Assembly: GCF_004771275.1 (NCBI RefSeq)
Contig: NZ_RQEV01000001.1
Location: forward strand, 62,001-126,000
Source: Leptospira fluminis
Lineage (GTDB): Bacteria > Spirochaetota > Leptospiria > Leptospirales > Leptospiraceae
Length of the DNA: 64,000 bases
Reading direction: 5' to 3'
Shown: in pieces, positions 16,617-27,599 of the stretch
Layout of the letters: each line of letters starts with the position of its first letter
Numbering within the stretch: the first letter of the stretch is position 1
Notes under the pieces: generated by a model
The model's database searches: none
Seen by the model: the letters and a program-made list of their open reading frames with translations, nothing else
What the model was told of the DNA's origin: nothing
Made by a program: the position numbers and the translations under genes

Positions 16617-18677
16617 ATGAAGAGAATCCCAATATATATCATCCTCGTCGGCCTGCAATGTTTTGCGAGCTGTAAACCCGGGCAATCAGGCTCGCCGGAA
16701 GCCGCCTTTTGGCCCTGGACCTCGGCACTTTCCTTGGGGGCGCGATCCGGATCACAAACCTACTCTCTCTTACAAAGCCCGCACTCCCTGGATTATGCGG
16801 ATACGGAATCCGAACGGATGATTCAGATCGGTCAAAAGACTTTCAACGGAATCACGGATCGGATTTTTTTGGACGGTCTCGGGCGTGAGGCGTATTTCCG
16901 AGGTTTTAACATATCCGGAAATGCGAAATTGGCCGAGCACGGCTTTAAACCGTTTCAGAACACTGCGGACGCGGAGGTCGGGTTTACTCGACTGGCCCAA
17001 ACTACCGGAACGAATATGATCCGCTTCCTGATCAGTTGGGAAGGAGTCCATACGTCGGTGGATACGATCGACTATTCCTATCTGGACGCCGTAATCGCAC
17101 AGATGCGGATCGCGATCGGAAAGAGAATGTACGTTCTGATCGATTTTCATCAGGACCTCTTCTCTCGCAATCTGTTCAATCGGAATTCCTGGTACACCGG
17201 CAACGGAGCCCCGGCATGGATCATCTCGGCGAATTCCTACCCTACGGAATATTGCGGAATCATCTGCGCGACCTGGAGCCAAAACAATCTTACAAACGAA
17301 GCGATTCGTTTGGCGTTCCGAAATTTCTGGAACGACAAAACCCTAAACACGACGGCGGGAATCCGCAACACACAAGAGGAGTTCGTCTGGCAACTCGGCG
17401 AGGCGGCCTCCTATCTGAAAAAGAACCTTACCGACGCGGAGTTCGAATACGTTCTGGGAATCGATCCTTTCAACGAACCGGTGGACGGAGGAATGGAAGG
17501 ACTTACGCCTGCCCAATGGGACAACCAAAAGCTCTGGCCTTTTTACTATAAGGTCAGACAGAAAATGAACCAAGTCGGTTGGGATTCGAAATGGGTCTAC
17601 GCGGAACCTTTGGTTTTTTGGAACACAAACGCGGGAATCGTCTCTGCAACAGGAGGAGGCCATTTGACCACCTTGCCCGGCGAAGGATTCGTTTTTAATT
17701 CCCATTTTTATGACGCGGCTCGTATGAGCACGGATCTGACCGGAATCGACAACGCGACTTACTTCACATATTTGGACCAGATACGCAACGAATCCAGATT
17801 TCTCCAAATCCCGGTTTTTTTAAGCGAATTCGGAATGTGGATAAAAGGAATCGGCGCCAAGGACACTCCTAGAATGATCAGCGCCGTTTATCAGGCTATG
17901 GAGATTTCGGACGGACAGCAGAAAGTCAAAAGTCGGTACGCTGACCTTTACAACCCGCTGGTATCCGGTACTGAATGGCATTGGGATTACTACCGCGATC
18001 ACCACCGGGAATACATGAACGGAAACCCCTCTAAATTGATCACTTCGAAAGACGCATGGAACGGCGAGGACTATTCCGTCGTTTCCGACTACGGCACTAC
18101 CTTTAACATGGATTATCATGCGATCCAACGTGCCTACCCCAGAAAGTCCCAGGGAAACATCTTAAGTTTCTATTATAATACCGTCGGATACGATTCCTGG
18201 AACAACGTGTTTCAATGGGGAGGAATACGCCCCGATCCGGCCGGCCCGGTTTTCTTTTCGGATAGAAGATTCGCGATCCTGATTTGGAGAGGAAGAAAAT
18301 CGGACGCACCCACCGAAGTATTTCTTCCGCCGCATTTCTCCGGATCGGATATCGTTTTGATTTCCGACAAGCGAATCTATAACAAAGGGATTCCCTCCAC
18401 GATTCAAAGCGAAAACGGAGAAGCCGTCCTCATACCGGACAGGAATCGGGACAGCGGTTCTGGCAATCTGTTAATCCTATGGGACGATCTACTCGACGGT
18501 GAAGATCCCGATTCCACCCTGCATTTTCTGATTGCGATCGACGCGGCGGGAACGTCCTACTCGGACGCCGTCTTGGCCGACATTCAGAGTGGGTTAAAAA
18601 ACAGGGTCGTCGGAGGCCAGCAAAGCCCGATTTATATGACGGGGAAGATGACTCCGAGCGGATATCCATCGGAATAA
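16617..18677 (+). CDS. GH5-family glycoside hydrolase lipoprotein, endoglycoceramidase-like
   Basis: A 686-residue exported protein. The signal peptide ends at CFASC (Cys19) and suggests a lipid anchor. The catalytic domain (about residues 80-520) has GFNISG, NMIRFLISWEGV, VLIDFHQDLFSR (His178), GNGAPAWI, DPFNEP with acid/base Glu287, and VFLSEFGMW with nucleophile Glu404. The HQD..SR plus GAPAW combination is typical of endoglycoceramidases and related GH5 enzymes, which release glycans from glycosphingolipids. A C-terminal region from about 540 looks like the beta-sandwich that follows the barrel in that group. It is flanked by hairpins and appears to be a single-gene unit. Glycosphingolipid specificity is inference. 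Confidence 0.82.
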   Translation: MKRIPIYIILVGLQCFASCKPGQSGSPEAAFWPWTSALSLGARSGSQTYSLLQSPHSLDYADTESERMIQIGQKTFNGITDRIFLDGLGREAYFRGFNISGNAKLAEHGFKPFQNTADAEVGFTRLAQTTGTNMIRFLISWEGVHTSVDTIDYSYLDAVIAQMRIAIGKRMYVLIDFHQDLFSRNLFNRNSWYTGNGAPAWIISANSYPTEYCGIICATWSQNNLTNEAIRLAFRNFWNDKTLNTTAGIRNTQEEFVWQLGEAASYLKKNLTDAEFEYVLGIDPFNEPVDGGMEGLTPAQWDNQKLWPFYYKVRQKMNQVGWDSKWVYAEPLVFWNTNAGIVSATGGGHLTTLPGEGFVFNSHFYDAARMSTDLTGIDNATYFTYLDQIRNESRFLQIPVFLSEFGMWIKGIGAKDTPRMISAVYQAMEISDGQQKVKSRYADLYNPLVSGTEWHWDYYRDHHREYMNGNPSKLITSKDAWNGEDYSVVSDYGTTFNMDYHAIQRAYPRKSQGNILSFYYNTVGYDSWNNVFQWGGIRPDPAGPVFFSDRRFAILIWRGRKSDAPTEVFLPPHFSGSDIVLISDKRIYNKGIPSTIQSENGEAVLIPDRNRDSGSGNLLILWDDLLDGEDPDSTLHFLIAIDAAGTSYSDAVLADIQSGLKNRVVGGQQSPIYMTGKMTPSGYPSE

Positions 18678-18683
18678 GAATAT

Positions 18684-18713
18684 CGTCCGGAAGGCGGAAA
18701 AGTTTTCCGGACG
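18684..18713 (+). terminator. Hairpin after the GH5 gene
   Basis: CGTCCGGAA (18684-18692) pairs perfectly with TTCCGGACG (18705-18713), 6 bp after the stop codon. There is no T-tract, so termination may be weak or the hairpin may protect the mRNA 3' end. Confidence 0.45.
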
Positions 18714-18893
18714 AGAGTCGAAAGATTTAAATTTAGACGATTTATAATATTCTTATTTTTTACTTATATTGGAAAGTATACTACCGTTTTCCATGACTTC
18801 ATTTTACTTTAGGATTTCCGAATTGATAGACATACGGCGCGCCCTGCTCGCTAACTATCCAGGAACACTTTTCGCCGGAGCTTAAGCGAATAC

Positions 18894-20888
18894 ATGGAAG
18901 ACAGAAAGGAACTATTGACGGTCAAAATAGCCGCATCGGGACCCATCACGATTAACAGAATCCGATTCGGCTTAGTGATACTGTTTTTAGGTTCTCTTGC
19001 CGCTTCTTGGGCGCAAAGTTCCCTTTTGCAGAATATAGCTTACCTGCTCGGAACGATGACATTGGCCGCCTTCGCGGTTTGGAATTTGCTATCATTGCGC
19101 AAACAGGGAAACATTCCTTCCCATATCGGAAAGGCTTCCGTCACTGCCGACGCCGTCATCCTAGGAATTACCATGTTCGTGGCCTCCTGGACGGACAGAG
19201 ACATGTCTTCCGGCGTGATTCGTCAACTCGTACTATATGCCATAAATATGATCTTCATCGTTTATTCCGGACTTTTACTATCTCCGAATTTCGTAATATG
19301 GATCGGCGCGATTTGCGCAAGCTGTCAGGCGATCGTGATTCTCAACAGCGGACTCATGGGTGTGGAATTCACGGAAGACCCGATCAAAGTGCTATCCCCC
19401 GGTTACGCTTCCATTTCCGAGCAATCTCTGAAATTAGTGTTTCTCGTCGTCGTGGCTTATATTACGAGAAGTGTGATCGTGATATTCCGCCTGATCGGTG
19501 CCGTCGAGGAGGAATATGCAAACACTTTGGAAGAGAAGGTCAAAGAGAGAACGAAGGAAGTCACTGGCAAAATGGACGAAATCCAGGCGCTGAAAATACA
19601 GCAGGACGGGGACTATTATTTGACTTCCCTTCTCAGTAAACCCTTAACCACCAACTGGAACACTTCCATCGACGTCAGCACGGCCTTTTATATAGAACAG
19701 AAAAAGAAGTTCGTATTCAAAAACCGCGAATCGGAATTAGGCGGAGACATTTGCATTACTGGCAACCTTCTCTTCGGATCGGAGAAGGACAAATGGATCG
19801 CATTCCTAAACGGAGACGCGATGGGAAAATCCATGCAGGGAGCCGGAGGAGCGATCGTTCTCGGCACCGCGATGAACAACATCATGGCCCGTTCCGCTAG
19901 CCACGGAAGAATTTTAGAAATGAGCCCCGAGGATTGGCTTCGTCAATCCCACCGGGAATTGGACGATATATTCAGGACATTCGACGGAATGATGATGGCC
20001 TCCGTAATTTTAGGTCTCATCCAGGAAAGGAGCGGAAAGATCCTTTTCTTCAACGCGGAACATCCCTGGCCCGTTCTTTATCGGGACGGCAAAGCCTCGT
20101 TTCTAGTCTCGGAGGCGTCCACTTGGAAATTGGGCTCTCCCATCGAAACGAAATTCAAAGTCCAGGAATCTAGCCTTGAGGAAGGAGACGTGATATTTAT
20201 CGGCTCCGATGGCCGCGATGATATAAGTCTATCGAAGGACGGCACCAATTGGAGGATGAACGAAGACGAAACTCTATTTCCGAAGATCGTAGAGGAAAAC
20301 GGAGGAGATTTGGAATGCATCGCCGATCGCTTGCATACTCTGGGAATTATATCGGACGATATCTCCCTTATCAGAATCGGATTCAAGGAGAAAGTTTCCG
20401 CCGATCATCCTAAATACGCCTTGGCGATCGGCAAGTATTCCGAAGCAAGGAGAAGCCTTCAGAGAAGAGATACGGATAAAGCCGCTGCATTGTTAAAAGA
20501 AGCGTGGGGGATCGCGCCGACGTTCAAAGAGCCGGCAAGACTATTGGGCAGAATGTACTACGACGTAAAGGACTATCCCAAAGCCGTTCAATGGTTCGAA
20601 AAATACCTATCCATCGATTCCGAATCCCATAGTATATGGTTCTTGCTTTCCTTATGCTATAAACATACGAAAGATTTCCAGAAAGCCGCGGAAGCGGCGG
20701 AGACCGTCCGAAAGTCGCAGCCGCATCGTCTCGCGAATCTGGTCAATCTGGCCGATAGTTATCGTTTGTTAAACGACCTTGAAAAAGCGAAATCCATATT
20801 AAAAATCGCGCAAGGAGTAGACGGTAACAACGCCATGATAGGCAGGCTGGAGGATCTGCTAAGGACGAACGGTGGTAACCTCCAATAA
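18894..20888 (+). CDS. Membrane SpoIIE-family (PP2C-type) serine phosphatase with C-terminal TPRs
   Basis: A 664-residue signalling protein. Residues 20-200 hold about six hydrophobic segments, 203-240 is a charged coiled-coil linker, and 250-495 is the phosphatase with metal-binding Asp in ELGGD (285), NGDAMG (308) and GSDGRDD. Residues about 505-660 are tetratricopeptide repeats, for example YPKAVQWFEKYLSID. Such enzymes usually dephosphorylate anti-anti-sigma factors (STAS proteins) in partner-switching control; no such partner is encoded nearby. The gene converges on rplQ, and its stop codon lies in the A-run that encodes the U-tract of the rplQ terminator. Confidence 0.88.
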   Translation: MEDRKELLTVKIAASGPITINRIRFGLVILFLGSLAASWAQSSLLQNIAYLLGTMTLAAFAVWNLLSLRKQGNIPSHIGKASVTADAVILGITMFVASWTDRDMSSGVIRQLVLYAINMIFIVYSGLLLSPNFVIWIGAICASCQAIVILNSGLMGVEFTEDPIKVLSPGYASISEQSLKLVFLVVVAYITRSVIVIFRLIGAVEEEYANTLEEKVKERTKEVTGKMDEIQALKIQQDGDYYLTSLLSKPLTTNWNTSIDVSTAFYIEQKKKFVFKNRESELGGDICITGNLLFGSEKDKWIAFLNGDAMGKSMQGAGGAIVLGTAMNNIMARSASHGRILEMSPEDWLRQSHRELDDIFRTFDGMMMASVILGLIQERSGKILFFNAEHPWPVLYRDGKASFLVSEASTWKLGSPIETKFKVQESSLEEGDVIFIGSDGRDDISLSKDGTNWRMNEDETLFPKIVEENGGDLECIADRLHTLGIISDDISLIRIGFKEKVSADHPKYALAIGKYSEARRSLQRRDTDKAAALLKEAWGIAPTFKEPARLLGRMYYDVKDYPKAVQWFEKYLSIDSESHSIWFLLSLCYKHTKDFQKAAEAAETVRKSQPHRLANLVNLADSYRLLNDLEKAKSILKIAQGVDGNNAMIGRLEDLLRTNGGNLQ

Positions 20889-20918
20889 AAAACCCCGGAG
20901 TCTCTTCGACTTCCGGGG
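20887..20918 (-). terminator. Rho-independent terminator of the S10-spc-alpha operon
   Basis: Read on the minus strand, a GC-rich hairpin built from CCCCGGAAGTC and GACTCCGGGG (one bulged base) is followed at once by TTTTTT. It starts 31 bp after the rplQ stop codon and is a strong intrinsic terminator. The A-run giving the U-tract overlaps the TAA of the convergent phosphatase gene. Confidence 0.85.
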
Positions 20919-20949
20919 CCCACTCTCTCCCATCTCTTAAAAGGGGATT

Positions 20950-21510
20950 TTATTTTTTCTTTGGTTTTGCGGCGGCCTTTTTCGGAGCTGCACTCTTCTT
21001 TTTTTCAGCGGGAGCTTTTTTAGGAGCCTTTTCTTTTTTTGCAGGAGCTTCCTTAGCCGCTTTTGCCTTCTTCTCATCCGCAACGACTTCGCGTTTTTCA
21101 CGGATTTCCTTCAGAAGGGTCGGCCGATCCTTACGGTTGGTAAGTTCCAGAATTCCCACTTCCGAATTATCTGAAGGTCGATTCACGAGTTTCAGAATCC
21201 GAGTATACCCTCCGTTCGTATTCGCATAACGAACAGCGATATCTTCGAATAATTTGATCACGATATTGCGGTCTTTGACTCTTTTTAAAACTTCTCTTTT
21301 ATTATGAAGCTTCACTTCGGGAGCGACATCTCCCAAGTTTTTTTTGGCTCGGGTGATGATCTTTTCCGCGTGGGAACGTACCACTTTCAATTTTGCCTGA
21401 GTCGACTCGATCCTTTCGTATTTAAAAAGGCTCGTAATCATATTGTTGATCAAAGCATCCCTGTGACCTTTTTCCCGGTTCAGGTGCTTTACTTTATTTC
21501 TTTTATTCAT
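20950..21510 (-). CDS. rplQ: 50S ribosomal protein L17 with long Lys/Ala-rich tail
   Basis: Residues 1-138 are a normal L17 ([20 protein letters not shown], then [19 protein letters not shown]), which lines the lower end of the exit-tunnel region of the large subunit. Residues 140-186 are an added tail made mostly of Lys, Ala and Pro, resembling histone H1-like tails. Most bacterial L17 proteins are about 115-130 residues. Last gene of the operon, 1 bp after rpoA. Confidence 0.96.
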   Translation of the reverse strand: MNKRNKVKHLNREKGHRDALINNMITSLFKYERIESTQAKLKVVRSHAEKIITRAKKNLGDVAPEVKLHNKREVLKRVKDRNIVIKLFEDIAVRYANTNGGYTRILKLVNRPSDNSEVGILELTNRKDRPTLLKEIREKREVVADEKKAKAAKEAPAKKEKAPKKAPAEKKKSAAPKKAAAKPKKK

Positions 21511-21511
21511 T

Positions 21512-22489
<978 letters not shown>

Positions 22490-22511
22490 TGTGAAAACCT
22501 TCGTACCTTTA

Positions 22512-23135
22512 TTACTTGGAGTACAACTCCACGATCACCTGTTCTTTCACCGGAATATCCACATGGTGGCGCTCCGGTAGGGAAAGAACATCCCCCGAAA
22601 ACTTGATAAAGTCGGCCGACAACCAAGAAGGAATCGCATTCAAAGACTGGGCCAACTGGATGTTTTGCGTGATAAAGCCGGACTTGTGGAATTTCGGACG
22701 AATTTCCACTTTATCCCCCGCGTTCAATCTGTAGGAAGGGATATCTACCCTTTCCCCGTTTACGAGAATGTGCTGGTGGGAGATAAAATTCCGCGCCTGA
22801 CGTCTCGTTACGGCAAAGCCCAAACGATAAACGACGTTATCCAATCTTCTTTCCAGAAGTTGCAAAAGGATCTCGCCGGTGACTCCGTGAGCGTGCGATG
22901 CTTCTTCATAATAACGACGGAACTGCTTTTCCAGCAAACCGTAAGCGCGTTTCAACTTTTGCTTTTCTCTCAACTGCGCGCCATATTCGGAAATTTTTGG
23001 TTTCCTTTTCGGCGGCATGCCCGGGGGTCCCTTTTTGTGGAACTTATCCCGATTGAAAGTATAGCTAGATTTGAGGAAGAGGTTGAGCCCCTCTCTCCTC
23101 ATCAGTTTTACGACCGGACCTCTATATCTTGCCAT
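22512..23135 (-). CDS. rpsD: 30S ribosomal protein S4
   Basis: A 207-residue S4, a primary 16S rRNA binder that nucleates 30S assembly and in E. coli represses the alpha operon. [22 protein letters not shown] and the S4 RNA-binding domain ([31 protein letters not shown]) are clear. The N-terminus has no CxxC zinc pairs, so this is the zinc-free form. It lies between rpsK (12 bp) and rpoA (22 bp). Confidence 0.97.
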   Translation of the reverse strand: MARYRGPVVKLMRREGLNLFLKSSYTFNRDKFHKKGPPGMPPKRKPKISEYGAQLREKQKLKRAYGLLEKQFRRYYEEASHAHGVTGEILLQLLERRLDNVVYRLGFAVTRRQARNFISHQHILVNGERVDIPSYRLNAGDKVEIRPKFHKSGFITQNIQLAQSLNAIPSWLSADFIKFSGDVLSLPERHHVDIPVKEQVIVELYSK

Positions 23136-23147
23136 ATTCTTCCTCCC

Positions 23148-23555
23148 TTAGACCCTTCTTCTCTTACGGGGACGGCATCCGTTATGGGGCAGGGGCGTTA
23201 CGTCCTTGATCATTTTAATAGAAAGACCTCTCGCTACGAGAGAACGGATTGCGGATTCGCGTCCGATCCCCGGTCCGGAAACCAGCACGTCGACTTCGGT
23301 TAACCCGGTTGCGTCGATCGCTTTTTCTGCGGCATTTCCCGCTGCGATCTGAGCCGCATACGGAGTGGACTTCTTGGACCCGCGGAAACCCATAGCTCCC
23401 GCTGTGGACCAGGAAAGCGTATTCCCGGCCAAATCGGTGATGGTAATGATCGTATTGTTAAAGGAAGCGGTGATGTACACTTTACCGCGAGGAACTACCT
23501 TTTTTTCCTTCTTCTTTACTTTCTTATCTTTCTTTGCTTTTTTATCTTCAGCCAT
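23148..23555 (-). CDS. rpsK: 30S ribosomal protein S11
   Basis: A 135-residue S11 from the platform of the small subunit. The core [46 protein letters not shown] and the C-terminal [17 protein letters not shown] are typical. The first 20 residues are a Lys-rich leader ([16 protein letters not shown]), longer than in E. coli. It starts 2 bp after rpsM. Confidence 0.97.
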   Translation of the reverse strand: MAEDKKAKKDKKVKKKEKKVVPRGKVYITASFNNTIITITDLAGNTLSWSTAGAMGFRGSKKSTPYAAQIAAGNAAEKAIDATGLTEVDVLVSGPGIGRESAIRSLVARGLSIKMIKDVTPLPHNGCRPRKRRRV

Positions 23556-23557
23556 GA

Positions 23558-23935
23558 TTACTTAGTCGCCTTTTTCTTGTTGGCCACGGTCTTCTTGACC
23601 CCTTTCCGAGTACGGGCATTGGTACGGGTTCTTTGTCCCCGAACCGGAAGTCCTTTTCTATGACGCAGTCCCCGATAACAACCGATATCCATCAAACGTT
23701 TGATGTTCAGTTGGTTTTCCGAACGAAGATCCCCTTCCACTTTTACGGATTCTTCGATCACTTTTCTGATCGCCGCCTCTTGCGTATCGGAAAGATCCTT
23801 TACGCGGACCGCTTGGTCCACGCCGGCTTTTGCCAGGACTTTACGGGAGGTGGAAGGCCCTATACCGAAAATATAGGTCAAGCCGACGACGATTCTTTTT
23901 TCCCTCGGAAGATCGATTCCTGCGATACGTGCCAT
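23558..23935 (-). CDS. rpsM: 30S ribosomal protein S13
   Basis: A 125-residue S13 from the head of the small subunit, which contacts the P-site tRNA and the large subunit. [26 protein letters not shown] and the C-terminal [24 protein letters not shown] tail are diagnostic. It lies 2 bp after rpmJ and 2 bp before rpsK. Confidence 0.97.
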   Translation of the reverse strand: MARIAGIDLPREKRIVVGLTYIFGIGPSTSRKVLAKAGVDQAVRVKDLSDTQEAAIRKVIEESVKVEGDLRSENQLNIKRLMDIGCYRGLRHRKGLPVRGQRTRTNARTRKGVKKTVANKKKATK

Positions 23936-23937
23936 GG

Positions 23938-24051
23938 TTACGCTTGCCTTTGCTTGTGTTTAGGATTAGTGCAAATCACGCGAATCACACCTTTTCTTCT
24001 AATGATCTTGCAGCTCGTGCAGATTTTTTTTACGGAAGTTCTTACTTTCAT
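23938..24051 (-). CDS. rpmJ: 50S ribosomal protein L36 (zinc-binding form)
   Basis: A 37-residue protein read directly from the minus strand: [15 protein letters not shown] at the start, then KGVIRVIC and a PKHKQRQA end. Cys11, Cys14, Cys27 and His32 make the zinc ribbon of the C+ form of L36. ATG 24051 is 10 bp after the infA stop, and its stop is 2 bp before rpsM, its usual place. Confidence 0.95.
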   Translation of the reverse strand: MKVRTSVKKICTSCKIIRRKGVIRVICTNPKHKQRQA

Positions 24052-24061
24052 AACGTTCGTC

Positions 24062-24280
24062 CTATTTCTTACGGTAGGTGATTCTACCCTTGGTCAAATC
24101 ATACGGGGAAAGTTCCACGGTGACCTTATCTCCGGGAAGGATCCTGATGTAGTGCATTCTCATTTTTCCGGAAATATGAGCCAAAACCTTGTGACCGTTT
24201 TCCAGTTCAACGCGGAACATAGCGTTCGGAAGCGGTTCCAATACCGTTCCGTCCACGGTGATAGCTTCTTCTTTTGCCAA
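24062..24280 (-). CDS. infA: Translation initiation factor IF-1
   Basis: A 72-residue S1-like OB-fold protein that binds the 30S A site during initiation. [46 protein letters not shown] is typical. The start is a TTG (24280), giving the usual length, with AGGAG upstream inside the end of adk. An in-frame TTG seven codons earlier would add atypical residues. It lies 1 bp after the adk stop. No map gene separates adk and infA here, unlike many bacteria. Confidence 0.93.
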   Translation of the reverse strand: MAKEEAITVDGTVLEPLPNAMFRVELENGHKVLAHISGKMRMHYIRILPGDKVTVELSPYDLTKGRITYRKK

Positions 24281-24281
24281 G

Positions 24282-24845
24282 TTACACCAGCTCCTTTTCA
24301 ATGAGTTTGGTTACTTGCTCTAAGGAGCCCACTCCGTTGATACGGGAAAGATTCCCTTTTGCGGAATAATAATCCAGAAGAGGAAGAGTCTTTTTATTGT
24401 ACGTGTCCAATCTACTCTTAATCGTAGTCTCGTTGTCATCGGAACGACCTTCGATCTCGGCGCGCTTCAATAATCTTTGTAGGAGTTCCTCATCCGGAAC
24501 CTCCAAATTAATCGCACGTTTGATGTTCTTTCCTTCCGTTTTTAACAATTGGTCCAAAGCTTCCGCCTGCTCTACGGTCCGAGGAAACCCGTCCAATAAA
24601 AATCCGTTTTTGCAATCCGGTTCCACGATCCGGTCCTGAATGATACCGATCACGACGGAATCCGGAACCAGATCACCGGCATCCATGTATCTCTTGGCTT
24701 CCAGACCCATTTTGGTTCCGTTCTTTACTGCGGAACGCAAAATATCCCCCGTGGAGATCTGAGGGATTCCTAAAGTATCGCAAAGAATTTTGGCCTGAGT
24801 TCCTTTTCCGGCTCCGGGGGGCCCCATAAAAATGATCGAATTCAT
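24282..24845 (-). CDS. adk: Adenylate kinase
   Basis: A 187-residue enzyme that interconverts ATP plus AMP and 2 [13 protein letters not shown] is the phosphate loop, STGDILR and GFPRT bind AMP, and [22 protein letters not shown] spans a short LID region without the zinc-binding cysteines. It is therefore a short-form adenylate kinase. It is encoded 3 bp after secY, the common spc-operon position. Confidence 0.97.
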   Translation of the reverse strand: MNSIIFMGPPGAGKGTQAKILCDTLGIPQISTGDILRSAVKNGTKMGLEAKRYMDAGDLVPDSVVIGIIQDRIVEPDCKNGFLLDGFPRTVEQAEALDQLLKTEGKNIKRAINLEVPDEELLQRLLKRAEIEGRSDDNETTIKSRLDTYNKKTLPLLDYYSAKGNLSRINGVGSLEQVTKLIEKELV

Positions 24846-24848
24846 CTC

Positions 24849-26231
24849 TCAGGACCTTCCCTTAATCTTGGATTTCTTCAGGAACCCGTCGTAATTTCTC
24901 ATCAGGAGCTGAGATTCCAACTGCTTCAGGGTTTCCAGAGCCACCCCTACCATAATCAGCAAGGAGGTCCCTCCGAACGTATACACCAGGGAACCTCCAC
25001 CGGAGTTTGTTCCGAGATCCAAGAAGCGGATAATGATATAAGGCGCCAGGGCCAGACCGGCGAGAAAGATCGCTCCCGGTAAGGTGATCCGGTTCAGAAC
25101 CTTTTCTATATATTCCTTAGTGTGGGAACCGGGACGGATTCCTGGAATGAATCCGTTGTATTTGCGCAGATTTTCCGCAAGCTCGGACGGATTGAATTGG
25201 ATCGCGGTGTAGAAATACGCGAAAAATACGATCAAACCGATGTAGATAAAAAAGTACACCGCAGCGTGGTACCAGATTTGGGAGAAGGGATTCAGATAAT
25301 CCAATAAGACTGCCCAACCCGCCCATTCCGGAATATCCACGATCTGCTGGATAATCGTTTGCGGAAAGAGAAGTAGAGAAGAAGCAAAGATGATCGGCAT
25401 TACGCTGGCACCATTGACCTTAAACGGAATGCTTTGGCTCTTGGCCTGAACCATTCTACGACCTACCATCTGTTTCCCGTATTGCAAGGGCACCTTGCGG
25501 ACGCCTTGCGTCAGAAGAACGGTCAAAGAGATCAGAAGAATGAAAAGAAGAAGAAGAATAATGATATTCAACCCGTCTACGAAGTTCTCTTGGAAGAGTT
25601 GGTAAACGGAACTAGGCAAACGACCTACGATCCCGGCAAAGATCAATAGGGAAATTCCGTTCCCGATCCCTCTCTCCGTGATTTGCTCGCCCAACCAGAT
25701 CAGGAGAACCGTTCCGGTCGTAATAGACAACAATGCGATGAAGAAGAACCAAGATTCGACGGAAGAATGGATTAAACCCGGATGCAAAGCCGCTTTTTGA
25801 TCGGCTCCGTAAGACCATTGCTGCGCGAGACGGATCACTGCAAGAGATTGAACGGCGCAAAGAATGATCGTGCCGTACTTTGTATATTGGCCGATTTTTT
25901 TCCGACCTTCTTCTCCTTCCTTTTGCAACTTTTGCAAGGAGGGAATCAGCACCATGACCAATTGCATGATGATGGAAGAGGAAATGTACGGCATGATTCC
26001 CAATGCGAAAATGGAGAAGTTCAAAAGGGCTCCTCCCGCGAACATGTCGAACATTCCGACTAAACCTTCGGATGAGGTAGCGTCCGCCGCGATCGCGGAG
26101 ACGACTTTCGGATCGATTCCCGGAATCGTAATATGGGTTCCGAGACGAAATAGGAGAAGCATGCCAAGGGTAAAGAAAACCTTATTCCTTAGCTCCGGAA
26201 TCTTAAAGATATTTGCGATCGAAGTCAGCAT
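24849..26231 (-). CDS. secY: Protein translocase subunit SecY
   Basis: A 460-residue ten-helix channel of the inner-membrane Sec translocon. Recognised by the plug region [21 protein letters not shown], the cytoplasmic loop [36 protein letters not shown], and [28 protein letters not shown] in the ribosome/SecA-binding loop. The leader between rplO and secY is 128 bp, the longest gap inside the operon, and is full of hairpins. Confidence 0.97.
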   Translation of the reverse strand: MLTSIANIFKIPELRNKVFFTLGMLLLFRLGTHITIPGIDPKVVSAIAADATSSEGLVGMFDMFAGGALLNFSIFALGIMPYISSSIIMQLVMVLIPSLQKLQKEGEEGRKKIGQYTKYGTIILCAVQSLAVIRLAQQWSYGADQKAALHPGLIHSSVESWFFFIALLSITTGTVLLIWLGEQITERGIGNGISLLIFAGIVGRLPSSVYQLFQENFVDGLNIIILLLLFILLISLTVLLTQGVRKVPLQYGKQMVGRRMVQAKSQSIPFKVNGASVMPIIFASSLLLFPQTIIQQIVDIPEWAGWAVLLDYLNPFSQIWYHAAVYFFIYIGLIVFFAYFYTAIQFNPSELAENLRKYNGFIPGIRPGSHTKEYIEKVLNRITLPGAIFLAGLALAPYIIIRFLDLGTNSGGGSLVYTFGGTSLLIMVGVALETLKQLESQLLMRNYDGFLKKSKIKGRS

Positions 26232-26262
26232 GCGGTCCTAAATAATTCCTTATCCTGTTTCC

Positions 26263-26370
26263 GGGATCTTTCGATCCCCTACGGGGCAACAAAGGGACTC
26301 GAAATCGAATCCCTTCCCTAAAATTTCCTGACAAAAAAGTCAGAGTAAAAAAGCCGAAATCAGGCTTTTT
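26263..26370 (-). promoter_or_regulatory. Cluster of four hairpins between rplO and secY, possible attenuator
   Basis: Going downstream on the minus strand: AAAAAGCC/GGCTTTTT (26348-26370) overlaps the rplO stop codon and is followed by a U-run, like an intrinsic terminator. Then come a 5-bp stem CTGAC/GTCAG (26328-26343), a longer imperfect stem AAGGGA..TCCCTT (26292-26315), and GGGATC/GATCCC (26263-26278). secY starts 32 bp later. The arrangement suggests partial termination or RNA-based adjustment of secY expression. Confidence 0.55.
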
Positions 26371-26881
26371 CAGCCAATTCGGACCGTAATTTTACGGACC
26401 CGCCGGCCTTTTCTATTTTTTCCTTGGCGACTTTCGAAACCCGATCGGCCACGATATGGACCGCTTTTTTGATTTCCCCTGTGCCTAGAATCTTGAAAGG
26501 AGTGGTCTCTTTATCGAGAATCTTCGATTCAACCATATTTTTGGCATCTATGTTCCCGGTCAAACCGCTTTTCTCGATATCCCGCAGATTGATCGGGAAG
26601 AAATCCTTATGAAAAATAGAAGTGAATCCTCTTTTCGGAATCCGACGGTGGATGGGCATCTGACCGCCCTCGAAACCCCGGCGGACCGTATTTCTGGCGT
26701 ACTGCCCTTTGGATCCACGGCCCCCAGTTTTTCCAGTTTTGGAACCGATCCCGCGCCCCAGACGCTTTTTGGAGCGGCTGGAACCTTTCGGTGCAGGGAC
26801 TGTATTCTGAGCGGGAGCATTTTCCTTTTCAGAGCGTTCTTTTCCGAACGCCAGTGCAGTCTTGATTCTTTCCTTGCTCAT
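26360..26881 (-). CDS. rplO: 50S ribosomal protein L15
   Basis: A 173-residue L15, a late-assembling large-subunit protein. The Gly/Lys/Arg-rich segment [24 protein letters not shown] and [17 protein letters not shown] are diagnostic. The N-terminus is longer than in E. coli, with about 35 polar residues before the conserved part. The stop codon lies within the loop of a terminator-like hairpin. Confidence 0.97.
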   Translation of the reverse strand: MSKERIKTALAFGKERSEKENAPAQNTVPAPKGSSRSKKRLGRGIGSKTGKTGGRGSKGQYARNTVRRGFEGGQMPIHRRIPKRGFTSIFHKDFFPINLRDIEKSGLTGNIDAKNMVESKILDKETTPFKILGTGEIKKAVHIVADRVSKVAKEKIEKAGGSVKLRSELAEKA

Positions 26882-26896
26882 ATCTATTCCGAACCT

Positions 26897-27076
26897 TTAA
26901 GCCTTATCCACTTTTACCAAGTGATGAACGTCGTTGATCATTCCTTGGATCTGGGGGGTCAGAGTATGTTTACGTTGTTGGCCGGTCTTTCTCAAGCCCA
27001 GCGCCGCTAAAGTCAGTTTCTGGCCTTTTTTAACGCCTATGCTGCTTTTGATTTGGGTGACGATCACGGTTTCCAT
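26897..27076 (-). CDS. rpmD: 50S ribosomal protein L30
   Basis: A 59-residue protein read from the minus strand: [20 protein letters not shown] at the start, then [21 protein letters not shown] and a C-terminal VKVDKA. This is the standard bacterial short L30. It lies 4 bp after rpsE and 15 bp before rplO, its expected place in the spc block. Confidence 0.95.
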   Translation of the reverse strand: METVIVTQIKSSIGVKKGQKLTLAALGLRKTGQQRKHTLTPQIQGMINDVHHLVKVDKA

Positions 27077-27080
27077 TTGC

Positions 27081-27596
27081 TTATCCTACGTCGTTACCGA
27101 ACAGTCGAGCCAGGCTGATTCCCCGTTTCCGGGCAGCCAGCACCGGAGTCTCCAATTGCTGGAGAGCGTCCAGAGTCGCCTTTACGATGTTTACCGGATT
27201 GGAAGAACCCCAAGACTTGCTCAAGATATCCTGGATTCCGACTTTTTCCACGACGGAACGAACCGATCCACCGGCGATGATTCCTGTTCCCGGTGAGCTC
27301 GGCTTGAGAATCACCTTCGCGGATTTGAACTTCCCGGTCACTTCGTGGGGAATCGTATGGCCGCGAAATTGGATTTTCACCAGGTTCTTCTTAGCCGATT
27401 CGATGGATTTACGAATCGCATCCGGAACCTCGTTGGCCTTACCGAATCCGATCCCTACTTTCCCTTTGGAATCGCCAACTACGGTCAGCGCGTTAAAGGA
27501 AAAACGACGTCCCCCTTTCACGACTTTTGCGACCCGGTCGATTTTCACGACCTTTTCGGAAAATTCTTTCGATTCTTGCTCTTGTTCGTATGCCAT
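27081..27596 (-). CDS. rpsE: 30S ribosomal protein S5
   Basis: A 171-residue S5 that helps set decoding accuracy and mRNA unwinding at the 30S entry site. [29 protein letters not shown] (the spectinomycin-loop region) and the [14 protein letters not shown] segment [21 protein letters not shown] are present. The spectinomycin-loop residues look wild type. It follows rplR by 3 bp. Confidence 0.97.
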   Translation of the reverse strand: MAYEQEQESKEFSEKVVKIDRVAKVVKGGRRFSFNALTVVGDSKGKVGIGFGKANEVPDAIRKSIESAKKNLVKIQFRGHTIPHEVTGKFKSAKVILKPSSPGTGIIAGGSVRSVVEKVGIQDILSKSWGSSNPVNIVKATLDALQQLETPVLAARKRGISLARLFGNDVG

Positions 27597-27599
27597 AAA

